Of a stretch of DNA of 64,000 nucleotides, positions 1 through 9,697 are shown piece after piece (positions within the stretch are counted from its first letter, which is position 1; each line of letters opens with the position of its first letter). The notes under the pieces are model-generated. The model was not told where the DNA came from. It worked only from the letters and a program-made list of their open reading frames with translations, and did no database searches. The stretch lies in assembly GCA_017163975.1 (NCBI GenBank), contig JAFFSR010000353.1, forward strand, positions 216,001-280,000, given 5' to 3'. The DNA is from Anastatus disparis. Its lineage: Eukaryota; Arthropoda; Insecta; Hymenoptera; Eupelmidae. A program made the translations under genes and the position numbers.

Positions 1-129
1 AAAATATATATTTTTAGAAAAACTTTGATTAAAAATTATTAATGTTGTCCTGTAATTACCTGTAAATTTATCTACTCTACTAATGTAAAATAAAAATGAA
101 TCACAGTAAATGTATTAATGTACAAATAT

Positions 130-345
130 AAATTTTAAACACATAGATGTGTAAATTTACGCATTTATGTGTGTAAATTTTCACACTAAACTGATCATGT
201 GTGTAAAATTACACATAAAATCTGTATACCGATACTTTTACGCACATAAGTGCGTTTTTTTACACACATAATAGAATTTACACACTAAAACGTGTAAAAG
301 TACTCACTATCAGTGTGTGAATTAACACACATAAATTTGCAGTGT
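130..345. repeat. Array of short palindromic TGTGTAAATTTACACA-like motifs
   Basis: About ten half-sites of TGTGTAA/TTACACA occur here, many arranged as inverted pairs around AT spacers, for example near 165-210 and 290-335. The spacing is irregular. No gene is seen. It may be the edge of a longer satellite that continues into the tandem repeat to the right. Confidence 0.5.
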
Positions 346-601
346 ACAAGTAATGCCTATACTTAAAATTTAATGTAGACATAACGAAATTATCCAATAA
401 GCATAAATATATTTTACGGTTAAATGCATTAATGCCTATGGTGAAATGCATTAATTCTTGTGCTAATACACCTTAAAATCACTTTAATGTTCGAAACATA
501 TTGAATTTTTTAAAAGTACATAAAATTAAAATAGGACCTTAACAGCATGAAACTTTCTGCGCTCGTGCTTAAAATTTAAGGTATTTTACATTACAAATAC
601 A

Positions 602-1141
602 TTAAGAGGCGGTCGGAACCATTTGCCGCTTGGTGGCGCTGCGGTCAGGTGAGAGAAAAATATAAAATATTTTTTATATAGCAATTTAAAATTTACTGAA
701 ACAATAATATACTTTTAATCTTGTCATTTCCTCTAGCCATATATATGTAGAATAATTATTAATATTAATTTTGTTTGAAAAGTCTAAAATATTGTTATAA
801 AGCGAAAAATGCGGCGCGAGGTAGAGCCGACGTAAACATTAGCATACATCATTCTTTAGTATTGCTCTCTCTGTCGCACTAAGGGAAGGTGCACGCATGT
901 TTACATCGGTCCTACGTTGCATCGCATTTTTCGCTTTATAACAATATTTTAGACTTTTCAAACAAGATAAGTATTAATAATTATTCTACATATAGATGGC
1001 TGGAGGAAATGACAACATTAAAAGTATATTGTCGTCTCAGAAAATTGTAAATAGCTGTATAAAAAATATTTAATAGATTTCTCTCACCTGACCGCAGCGC
1101 CACCCTATATGTAGCGGCGAATAGACCCGACCGCCTCTTAA
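602..1141. mobile_element. TTAA foldback MITE, GAGGCGGTCGG termini
   Basis: Begins TTAAGAGGCGGTCGG and ends with its reverse complement. The arms are inverted for about 230 bp each, with a GC-richer core near 810-900. The tandem repeat in which it lies gives an empty-site comparison: unit 2 at about 1745-1760 reads straight through the same position with TTTA where the element is flanked by TTAA. It has no ORF and is presumably mobilised in trans by a piggyBac-like or other TTAA-targeting transposase, which is an inference. Confidence 0.8.
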
Positions 1142-2174
1142 GTTTGCTTCAAAACTGAACCTACATAGAATTTTTAACAGTGACACTTCAATATTAATGT
1201 AGTTTACATTATAATCAAACTTTGATATCAATATAAATGCATATTAAATTCACTGCAGTTGTAATTTAAAATATAGGCATAAATACATTAGTGTGTGAGT
1301 AATATATCTGCATAAAATTTAATGTACATGTTCCTCAATTTTTGAGTACCTATACATATATTTTATGGTTTAAATACTTTAACATTCATAGTGATGATTC
1401 CATTTCAATGTAAATTACATTATAAGTAAATTTTGAAGTTCATGTTAATACAGATCGATTTTACTGCAGGTATGATTTAAAAATCAGGCATATGCACATT
1501 AGTGTACAAGCCTATAATGCCTATACTTAAAATTTAATGTAGACATGACTAAATTTTCCAGTAAGCATAAATATATTTTACGGTTAAATGCATTAATTCT
1601 TATGCTAATACACTTTAAAATCACTTTAATGTTCGAAACATATTAAATTTTTTATAAGTACATAAAATTAAAATCGGACCTTAACAGCATGAAATTTTCT
1701 GCTCTTGTGCTTAAAATTTAAGATATTTTACATGCGGACTTATATAAATACATTTAGTTTGCTTTGAAATTCGATCTACATAAAATTTTTAATAGTGACA
1801 CTTTAATTTTTATGTAGTTTACAATATAATCAAACTTTAATATTTATATAAATGCATATCAAATTCACTGCAGCTGTAATTAAAAAAATAGGCATAAATA
1901 CATTAGTGTGTGAGTAATGTATCTGCATAAAATTTAATGTAGATGTTCTTTAATTTTGGAGTGCGTATACATATATTTTATGGTATGAATACATTAACAT
2001 TCAAAGCGATGATTCAATTTCAATGTAATTTACATTATAAGTAAACTTTGAAATTCATGTAAATACAGATCGATTTTACTGTAGGTATGATTTAAAAATC
2101 AGGCATATGTACATTAGTGTACAAGTAATGCCTGTAGTTAAAATTTAATGTAGACATGTCTAAATTATCCAGTA

Positions 2175-2495
2175 CACTGAGAGAATATTGGCACGTCTGC
2201 TGTAAACTCTAGATACAGCCGTTGCATCGTTGATACGTGTAGAAGCGCTACAAAATTCGGGGGCCCAGCCGTCCCAAAACGACTAATATAGATCAGCTGA
2301 GTTTCTCTTTCCGTCTACCAGAGGCGCTTTTCAGATATCACAGGCGCTTTTAATATATCATAGGCGCAAGACTAAGACGAATGCTGCACTGTTTTGGGAC
2401 GACAGCCACACCAAATCAAAAGACGAATCGTTTCATGCGTTTTAGATTTCATCTGTACTAGTGAGTGCAGCAGTTATACCAATACTCTCTCAGTG
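2175..2495. mobile_element. Small MITE, CACTGAGAGA termini, TA target duplication
   Basis: Termini CACTGAGAGAATATTGG and its near-perfect reverse complement, flanked by TA on both sides (2173-2174, 2496-2497). The same site is empty in the first two units of the surrounding tandem repeat. The TA duplication suggests Tc1/mariner-type mobilisation. Internal GGCGCTTTT motifs are repeated. There is no ORF. Confidence 0.75.
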
Positions 2496-2625
2496 TATAC
2501 ATAAATATATTTCAAGTTTAATTGCATTAATGCCCATGGTAAAGTGCATTGATTCTTATGCTAATACGCCTTAAAATCACTTTAATGTTTGGAACACATT
2601 AATTTTTATGTGCAAAATTCGTTGA

Positions 2626-3101
2626 AAACCACATTAAATTTCATGTTTTTTTAAACAGTGCATTATTTTCGTGTTTATAATGAATATGCATCACTTTTTG
2701 TAGTGCGAAGCACATCACATTTGTTTAGACAAACCTATCTGCGTGTATTTGAACCAGCTGCAAAGTAAATTTTTATAATAAAGTAGTGTCAGAGCAAAAG
2801 ATCATATTTCATCTTCAGATAAATAAACTTAAATTCGTTTAAATAAAAGATATAATTTATACAGCTTATTCTTCATAGGTTAAAGTGCAATTTTTTAAAT
2901 AAAATAAACATAATGCCACTTTTTATAGGTTTTGATTCTGGCGTTATGTTGGGCTACATAATTTTGCCTAATTTTATTTTTTTATCATTTTCCTTAAAAC
3001 TTTTTTTCGTTAACTTCTCCTTTTTTAATTTTTTTTCTTACACTAAAATCTGTCTCATTTTTATTTTTATGTTTACAATTTTAAAAATACTTATTTTGTT
3101 A
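2626..3101. other. AT-rich spacer, nothing recognised
   Basis: Very AT-rich sequence with T-runs near 2970-3080. The open frame there is low-complexity Phe/Ile/Leu and shows no domain. Nothing can be supported. Confidence 0.4.
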
Positions 3102-3845
3102 TAGGGTAGATGTGGGTATTACAGCGGAATCTACGTATGATGAATTTTAAACTCATAAATTAAAGCTTATAGATGAAGAAAACTTATCACTTTTATTTTT
3201 AATAAAATATTTAAACATTGATTAACTAGAAAAAAATTAATTTAGCATTTAATTATAGAGTTAAAATTAAGAAAAAACGAATTTAAAATAAAATGTATTT
3301 GTGGCTATTGCTGCGGCCGTGTTTCTAATGCTGTGTGCCAGTTACTATTGACACTTTTATATATTCCGTTCGAAAAGTTGAGGTTAGGTTTACCACGTGT
3401 TATAGTAATAAAAGGATGCCACAGTAATTCATATTTGGTGATTTTAATGACGCATAATACTAAGGTGTAAAATTAAAATATTAAATACGTGCTAGGTGAA
3501 ATTTCCAAAAAATATATAACAAGCAAAGATATATTTTATTTAATAATGATCTCATTTTACATAAAAAAGAATAAAAACAGAAAATATTGTCAAATTTAGG
3601 ATGCATACGTGATCGCGATTTTACGAAATTTATCAAGATTTTAGAACAGTTCAATTTCAAATAACCAATATTAAATATTTTTAGACTTTTTTTGTGAGAT
3701 ATATTTTTTAAAATATTAAATGATACTTATAATATTTGATTATGCATTCAAATATTATTTATGGACTTGAAAAAAATTATTTTTACGAATTTTATATGAA
3801 AAAACAGTAATTAGCACCTCCTCAGCAATACCCACATCTACCCTA
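3102..3845. mobile_element. MITE with TAGGGTAGATGTGGGTATT inverted ends
   Basis: Terminal inverted repeats TAGGGTAGATGTGGGTATT (3102-3120) and its exact reverse complement (3827-3845), each flanked by TA. The 744-bp interior is AT-rich and without a credible ORF. The TA target duplication points to a Tc1/mariner-like mobiliser. Confidence 0.75.
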
Positions 3846-4017
3846 TACTCAAGACCTTTTTTCCATACACATATATCTCTCTGTACATTAATAGACTTGG
3901 GTACAGACAAAAGTTCATCATATTTCCTTACAGTGACGCCAAGCAAATCTTTTCTGACTATAAAAAATGTAAGTATTTTATTGGTTCGAAGAAAGTTTGA
4001 AAGATTCCATGAACACA

Positions 4018-4306
4018 CACTGAAAAGGGGTTAGAATACTGATTGTACTCTACGGCGACGAGTGGAGTTAGTGTCACTAGCGAACATTCATTGTATTACG
4101 AACGAGTAGGCAGTGTTTTCTAGAGACTAGTGAGTGTTCTCTGCGAGGCTTCTTTCTACGAAGAGAATAGCAAGTCTACGCTCAGAGAGTAATGAGTCGT
4201 CTCTAGAGACTACTTGTTCGTTTTTCGAAGCGTGGACTGACTGTATTCTAAAAATGACACATACTGTTCTGTAGAGAACAGTAACAGTTCGATTTCCTTT
4301 TCAGTG
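4018..4306. mobile_element. Possible MITE with CACTGAAAAGG ends
   Basis: CACTGAAAAGG at 4018-4028 is exactly mirrored by CCTTTTCAGTG at 4296-4306. Inside lie further inverted motifs around TCTCTAGAGACTA. No clear target duplication is visible, so the element call is tentative. Confidence 0.45.
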
Positions 4307-4381
4307 CAGAAAAACTTAGTCTTGCGAGAGCTACGGTCCCATACAGACGTGTTTACACTGATAGGCGATTCTCATACTACG

Positions 4382-4774
4382 TTAAGAGCAGGCCGGATTC
4401 GCTGTCCTTGTCTAATTGAGATTTTCGTTATTTACTCAAGTATTAATCAGTGTATCTGCAAATTGAAGGTTAAGCGCAATAGATATTATTATTACAAATA
4501 TGTATGCACAAGAAAACAAAAATCTACCGATTTGTTTTTGAGAAAAGTAAGGAACGCCAAAATATTATAAACATAAACTTTCACCTCGGCGTTCCTTACT
4601 TTTCTCAAAAACAAAGCGGTAGAATTTTTTCTTCTTGTGCATAAATGTTTATTATAATAATATCTATTGCGCTTAACCTTTAATTTGAAGATACACTGAT
4701 TAATAGTTGAGTAAATAACAAAAAACTCAATTGCTACTCGGTCGGTATCAGGTTCTACTCCGGCCTGCTGTTAA
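4382..4774. mobile_element. TTAA foldback MITE, GAGCAGGCCGG termini
   Basis: A 393-bp near-complete palindrome, TTAAGAGCAGGCCGG on the left and CCGGCCTGCTGTTAA on the right, with the loop near 4570-4590. A predicted 88-residue frame inside is only palindromic sequence. It sits in the presumed 5' UTR of the non-LTR retrotransposon. A solo end of the same subfamily lies at 30069-30167. Confidence 0.75.
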
Positions 4775-4891
4775 GTGTAAATAGATAGTAATCTAAGACG
4801 GGCTTTGGCCCTGTTTTGTATGTACTTTGATTAACTCAATATAACCGTTTTTATACGGTTATAATTTGGTTGGAGTTTTTTTTGTTGCACA

Positions 4892-5897
4892 ATGAATGTA
4901 TCTTTAGTCTCTGGGGACATGTCAAATGATTTAGAAAGCCAATTCGTTTCGAACATGGAAATAACAATTGATACTCAAGTAAAAGAAATACCTGAATTCT
5001 CGGAAATCGACCTTTAAACAAGTAGTCATGCGAGTACAGTGAATGAAGCCAATGTTCTAGAGCGAGACCAGGATCTTATTATGATGAGTGTGGATTTGAA
5101 TTTGTCTGATTATACCGTTGCTATTGGCAAATTGATAAAAGCCGAAAATATATTATTCGCAACTAAGAAGTCTAAAAATAAAGTTTGTTTGTACCTTAAA
5201 ACAAAAGACTTAGTGAAAAAAATTACTGAAAATTTGAAATTGTATTGTAATAAAACAAAAAAAAAGTGTATATTAGACCATTAGTTACCAACTATAAAAT
5301 GATAATCTTTTCAAACGTGTCTCCAGAAATACTAAGTGGTTTCTTAGAAGCTATTTTAACAAAATTACAAGTAAACAGGAATTCGGCAATCGCTACAATG
5401 AAAGCAAGCATAGATAAAGAGGGATACCAAGCTCTAGACGCCAAGAATACTTTGAAGCAGGTGACAAAAAATATTCTGCCTATATTCAAACTTAGATGTG
5501 ACGAAATAGAATACTACATCTATGCTAGTTCAGACGCTATAAGACGTTTTAATCACAAAAATGAGAGACATATTGCAAGATATTGTATGTATGTAAGTAA
5601 TGAAAATCAAACTAGAGCATATAGTCTCACGCAAAATCCAAGCCAAACAGTACAGAACATAAATAACGAAAGTAACATACTTGGTGTAAACACGTCACAA
5701 GTATTGGTACTGCCTACTCAGGAGACACTACAGACGGAAGCGGGCAAAAGTAAAAGGCCTTTATCGACTTCAAGTAACTCATCATCGATTAATTATTCCC
5801 AAACAAACAAAGAAAATTCGTCAATCAGCGCTTAAATTGTAAGACCAAACAAGAGAAGCAAAATCGAGTTTTATTTTTAAGACAAAATGATTGAAAT
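4892..5897 (+). pseudogene. Non-LTR retrotransposon ORF1, N-terminal and central part
   Basis: ORF1 proteins of this class bind the element RNA. From ATG 4892 the frame is open apart from a TAA at 5015-5017, then shifts at a run of nine A residues near 5260-5270, and continues as a 189-residue frame (5266-5835). The motif IRPLVTNYKMIIFSNVSPEI lies at the shift, as expected for the RRM-like region. RFNHKNERHIARYC occupies the place of a CCHC knuckle, with the first two cysteines replaced by Arg and His. A Ser/Asn-rich stretch follows, then a TAA at 5833. The remaining C-terminal part is found beyond the LTR array. Assignment is by motif and context. Confidence 0.65.
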
Positions 5898-5901
5898 ATA
5901 G
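5898..5901. other. Left target-site duplication ATAG of the LTR array
   Basis: ATAG directly precedes the first LTR and is repeated at 15502-15505 directly after the fourth LTR. No equivalent duplication is seen at the internal LTR junctions. Confidence 0.7.
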
Positions 5902-6061
5902 TGTAATAGATCCTATAGGATATGTATTATTTATTTAAATTTCGCGCTTGTATTTGTACGCCATTGCGTGGCGCTGGCGCTACTTGCGCCATTTGACGAC
6001 GAAGAGCAAGAAGAAAACGACGCCATTGAGCGTCAGACGCTGTGGAGACGTTCCACGAGAC

Positions 6062-6127
6062 GGAGGTCAACGCTGACTCCGATCTCTCATAATTATCTTG
6101 CGACACCAGGAGGTCAACGCTGACTCC
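6062..6127. promoter_or_regulatory. Duplicated imperfect palindrome in the LTR
   Basis: GGAGGTCAACGCTGACTCC occurs at 6062-6080 and again at 6109-6127, 47 bp apart, in a 28-bp-spaced pair conserved in all four LTRs. Each copy is a near palindrome (GGAG/CTCC ends, GTCA/TGAC inner arms). The layout suggests a dimeric protein-binding site, but no regulator can be named. Confidence 0.4.
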
Positions 6128-6517
6128 TGTGTAGTTTCTTTTTAAACAATTTTGGTTAGAAGATCTCAAGGCGGCTTCTCGGATCTCATTTGTGGGCTAG
6201 ACGACAAAGGCGTCCCGGGGATCGAGCGGTTGCATCATCTTATATGAGGTAACGTGAGACTTCGCACGAGAGCATATTTTAAAGTATTGAAATTCCCTCC
6301 ACAGGGTTATATTATTGTATAAAAAAGTGTATTCGCATAATGAACGAGTAATGATAATTCTCTCTAAAATAAAAGTAATAAGACGCATGTGACACGTTCG
6401 CATAAGCGTATAAGAAAAGACAACGCTTCATAAATATTCTTAAATTGTTAGGCTGCGCACGACAGGCTCACTAGCGAACATTATGTTATATTTTGTATAT
6501 TGACTAGTTTTTCCACC

Positions 6518-6528
6518 TATAAATAAAA
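6518..6528 (+). promoter_or_regulatory. LTR TATA box / polyadenylation-like motif
   Basis: TATAAATAAAA combines a TATA box with AATAAA and lies about 107 bp before the LTR end. It is conserved in all four LTRs. Either role is plausible; transcript ends would be needed to tell. Confidence 0.4.
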
Positions 6529-6637
6529 CCATCATTTCCATCTAATTGATTGATATCATTTATTATTATCAGTGAATATTTACTAAAATCAAATAATCTA
6601 AAATATACATATATAAACAAAGTAAATTCACTATAAT

Positions 6638-6654
6638 TGGCGCTCAACTAGAGG
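6638..6654 (+). other. Primer-binding site of array unit 1
   Basis: TGGCGCTCAACTAGAGG begins 2 bp after the LTR, with the TGG expected to pair with a tRNA CCA end. The same site recurs at 9592 and 12548. It is absent after the last LTR, as expected for a terminal LTR. The tRNA species was not identified. Confidence 0.65.
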
Positions 6655-6743
6655 TATAGCGAGCTGCGTGCGTATTGCCATAAACTAAAATATTAATTCG
6701 TGGAATTTTTTGCCGAGGCGATTGATGACAAGCTACATCTATA

Positions 6744-8300
6744 ATGGCGAGTATGGAGGAGTTAAGGGAGATGTTACGGCGCATAGAAAACCAAGCAGCG
6801 GCTGTCGCCAAGGAAAATGAGATCCTTGGAAATCAGATTAAGATTTTAACGGAGGAAAATGGAAAATGGAGACAGCGGCTCAATGACGTCATACATTCGT
6901 CGGTACACGAAACCACGGTGGTCATGAACGACGCTACAACGCGAACAGCGACACCTGACGTAAATGGAAGAAATGAACAACAGCCGATAAGCGTAACGGT
7001 AAATCAGCAGAGCAACAGCGTAAATGGCGAAAGTAATTTAATGCGTGGTAATGGCGATGTAAGTACAGTGCTCATCGAGGGTTTATTGGATAGATTTGAG
7101 TGTACACAGATAAACGTTACGATTCCCACGTTTGACGGTTATAAGGGCAATGCCCGTGAATATATTGAAAATCTAAATAAGTATTTCGTGCGCAAAAAAG
7201 TAAGAGAGGAGCACAAATTAATAGTTGCGGAGGAGACACTCAGAGGGCGCGCTAAAGCATGGTTTGAGGCTAGATATCAGCCATTTTGTGATTATGAACA
7301 TTTTAAAATTTTGTTTCTTAAGGAATTTGACTCGATACAAGCTAGAATTCGCATAAAAACCGAATGGGCAAATCGTAAATTTAGAAAAACGGATCAGTCA
7401 TTATATGAATATTTTATGGAACAATTGAAAACCGCAAAATATTTTACGCCGAGATTAGATGAATATGAGATAAATCTTATGATAGTTAAACAATTGCCGC
7501 GACATGCGAGGGATATTCTTGCAACGGTAAGCTTCGGAGATACGGACAGAGTTGCGAAGACTCTTGCAAATTTAGACGAGTCCTACAAGGACAATATTAA
7601 TGATAGACCTTCGTTGCTTCGTGAAAAGAATCAAATCAATTATATACGTAAAATCGTAACTAATAATACTGGAAATTCTGAATATTTGCATGCTCCCAAT
7701 ACTGTAAATTGGAGAGAAAGTAATTATGATCAATATGTAATTAATGATAAAAATCGTGAGATGAGTATGCAGTCGCAAATGAGGCAGGCTAGCATTAATG
7801 TAATTAGGTTAGAGTATGAGTACGGGTGTGATACGGAACAAAATGTCGGTGAGGAATGTAGGTATGAGTGTGATGTTGATGTGAGTTATGACAACGTACG
7901 TAACGACGTACAAGTACAGAGGCAAGATGAAAAAACAGGTGAAATAGTACAACCTGAAAAGAATGTAGATAATTGTGAGGATTTGGTTGGGCACACTCAT
8001 TCGAGTGATGAATTTAATAATATTTCTGACCATCGGTCATTAGCGTTTTGTTTAAATTCGCCGGTTATTAATGCGCGGGTAATTCGGTGGATCTTATGTG
8101 CAAAACAATATTTTTGCAATAACAAATACGGTAAAATTGGTAATAGTTTGGTTGCGGACATTTTCACTAGGTGCTTTCTAGGGGGGTCGGTTGACAAGCA
8201 ATTTGATAATAAATATGTTAAGCAAGCACCTCAGGAAAATGACGTAAGCTTTCATGAGACTTGCTCGATTAATTCAATTGCTGAACGCAGTGCGTATTAA
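6744..8300 (+). CDS. gag: Gag-like protein, array unit 1 (truncated by a nonsense change)
   Basis: Structural capsid-type protein of an LTR retrotransposon. Residues 1-50 form a Glu/Arg-rich coiled coil; residues about 125-275 match the Ty3/gypsy retrotransposon gag fold (IPTFDGYKGNAREYIENLNK, then AEETLRGRAKAWF and the LYEYF...LKTAKYF segment). The C-terminal third is Asp/Asn-rich and has no CCHC knuckle. The ATG lies about 108 bp after the LTR and follows the primer-binding site, which supports the start. The frame ends at TAA 8298-8300, where units 2 and 3 have CAA, so this copy is about 35 residues shorter than unit 3. No pol gene follows. Confidence 0.8.
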   Translation: MASMEELREMLRRIENQAAAVAKENEILGNQIKILTEENGKWRQRLNDVIHSSVHETTVVMNDATTRTATPDVNGRNEQQPISVTVNQQSNSVNGESNLMRGNGDVSTVLIEGLLDRFECTQINVTIPTFDGYKGNAREYIENLNKYFVRKKVREEHKLIVAEETLRGRAKAWFEARYQPFCDYEHFKILFLKEFDSIQARIRIKTEWANRKFRKTDQSLYEYFMEQLKTAKYFTPRLDEYEINLMIVKQLPRHARDILATVSFGDTDRVAKTLANLDESYKDNINDRPSLLREKNQINYIRKIVTNNTGNSEYLHAPNTVNWRESNYDQYVINDKNREMSMQSQMRQASINVIRLEYEYGCDTEQNVGEECRYECDVDVSYDNVRNDVQVQRQDEKTGEIVQPEKNVDNCEDLVGHTHSSDEFNNISDHRSLAFCLNSPVINARVIRWILCAKQYFCNNKYGKIGNSLVADIFTRCFLGGSVDKQFDNKYVKQAPQENDVSFHETCSINSIAERSAY

Positions 8301-8855
8301 GAATTGTTAAACGGGTTCGAGCGGAATAGTCAATACCAAGGGGTGATATTGTTCGTCAAGAGCGAATGACGAAGGTTCAGAAAGATTTTAAAAATGAGAA
8401 ATAGGATAAATGGGGGAGACGCTATTTGTCACATCGCGTGGTTGATAAAGCTTTAAAATGTACTCTTGTAACATTGGGATGTGCGGGGGCCGCGAAGTTA
8501 TTTGAATGTCCAGTGGAATTCTTTTATTGGCGGCGTAGACGTAAAAATATGTATATGCGGTGGTGTGTGTATGTATATATTGTAAAGTGTGGGTGATGAG
8601 TGTCGTACGAGATCATCTGCGAATGGTCTATAATTTTGTAAAACGAGCCTCGATAGAAGTAGGGTTAATTTCTGTATCAATCTTCGTAGGAAGAATCATA
8701 TTTGTTTGTATATATGTTAAATTGATAGGTATGGTGGTAGAGGCGTGGGCCGCGGTGCGCTTTCGTACGCTTTGTTTATGGGCACTAGTGGTCTACGGCT
8801 CTATTACATGTATTTACAGACGACTCTATTGCCTGAGTGTCGTCTTCGGGGCAAT
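8301..8855 (+). other. Post-gag region of unit 1, no intact gene
   Basis: A 0.55-kb GT-rich stretch between gag and LTR 2. It matches the region that is open in unit 3, but is broken here by homopolymer indels. The LTR is preceded by TCTTCGGGGCAAT, a poor polypurine tract. Confidence 0.5.
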
Positions 8856-9589
8856 TGTAATAGATCCTATAGGATATGTATTATTTATTTAAATTTCGCG
8901 CTTGTATTTGTACGCCATTGCGTGGCGCTGGCGCTACTTGCGCCATTTGACGACGAAGAGCAAGAAGAAAACGACGCCATTGAGCGTCAGACGCTGTGGA
9001 GACGTTCCACGAGACGGAGGTCAACGCTGACTCCGATCTCTCATAATTATCTTGCGACACCAGGAGGTCAACGCTGACTCCTGTATAGTTTCTTTTAAAC
9101 AATTTTGGTTAGAAGATCTCAAGGCGGCTTCTCGGATCTCATTTGTGGGCTAGACGACAAAGGCGTCCCGGGGATCGAGCGGTTGCATCATCTTATATGA
9201 GGTAACGTGAGACTTCGCACGAGAGCATATTTTAAAGTATTGAAATTCCCTCCACAGGGTTATATTATTGTATAAAAAAAGTGTATTCGCATAATGAACG
9301 AGTAATGATAATTCTCTCTAAAATAAAAGTAATAAGACGCATGTGACACGTTCGCATAAGCGTATAAGAAAAGACAACGCTTCATAAATATTCTTAAATT
9401 GTTAGGCTGCGCACGACAGGCTCGCTAGCGAACATTATGTTATATTTTGTATATTGACTAGTTTTTCCACCTATAAATAAAACCATCATTTCCATCTAAT
9501 TGATTGATATCATTTATTATTATCAGTGAATATTTACTAAAATCAAATAATCTAAAATATACATATATAAACAAAGTAAATTCACTATA
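8856..9589 (+). repeat. LTR 2 of the array (shared by units 1 and 2)
   Basis: 734 bp, differing from LTR 1 at only a few positions, including one base less in the T-run near 9092 and one more in the A-run near 9275. It serves as 3' LTR of unit 1 and 5' LTR of unit 2. Confidence 0.85.
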
Positions 9590-9697
9590 ATTGGCGCTCA
9601 ACTAGAGGTATAGCGAGCTGCGTGCGTATTGCCATAAACTAAAATATTAATTCGTGGAATTTTTTGCCGAGGCGATTGATGACAAGCTACATCTATA

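Larger units (their letters stand above)
340..2625. repeat. Tandem repeat, unit about 0.61 kb, roughly 2.5 copies
   Basis: Three units start near 340, 1503 and 2113, each with TGTACAAG followed by a conserved TTAAAATTTAATGTAGA stretch, then TACGGTTAAATGCATTAA and AATCACTTTAATGTT landmarks. Unit 2 (1503-2112) is uninterrupted. Unit 1 carries a 540-bp foldback insertion and unit 3 a 321-bp MITE. The units differ at many scattered positions, so the array is old. No coding potential is seen. Confidence 0.7.
5902..6635 (+). repeat. LTR 1 of the array
   Basis: Starts TGTAATAGATCC and ends TTCACTATA. Boundaries come from the points where similarity to the other LTRs begins and ends. It holds a TATAAATAAAA box/poly(A)-like motif at 6518-6528 and two copies of an imperfect palindrome at 6062-6080 and 6109-6127. 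Minus-strand open frames in it are shadows. Confidence 0.85.

Noticed and set aside
5927..6403. Minus-strand open frames repeated in each LTR of the array
   Set aside because: They recur only because the LTR recurs, lack domains, and run opposite to gag.
7572..8197. Minus-strand frames within each gag gene
   Set aside because: Shadows of a well-supported plus-strand gag; hydrophobic translations of AT-rich antisense sequence.
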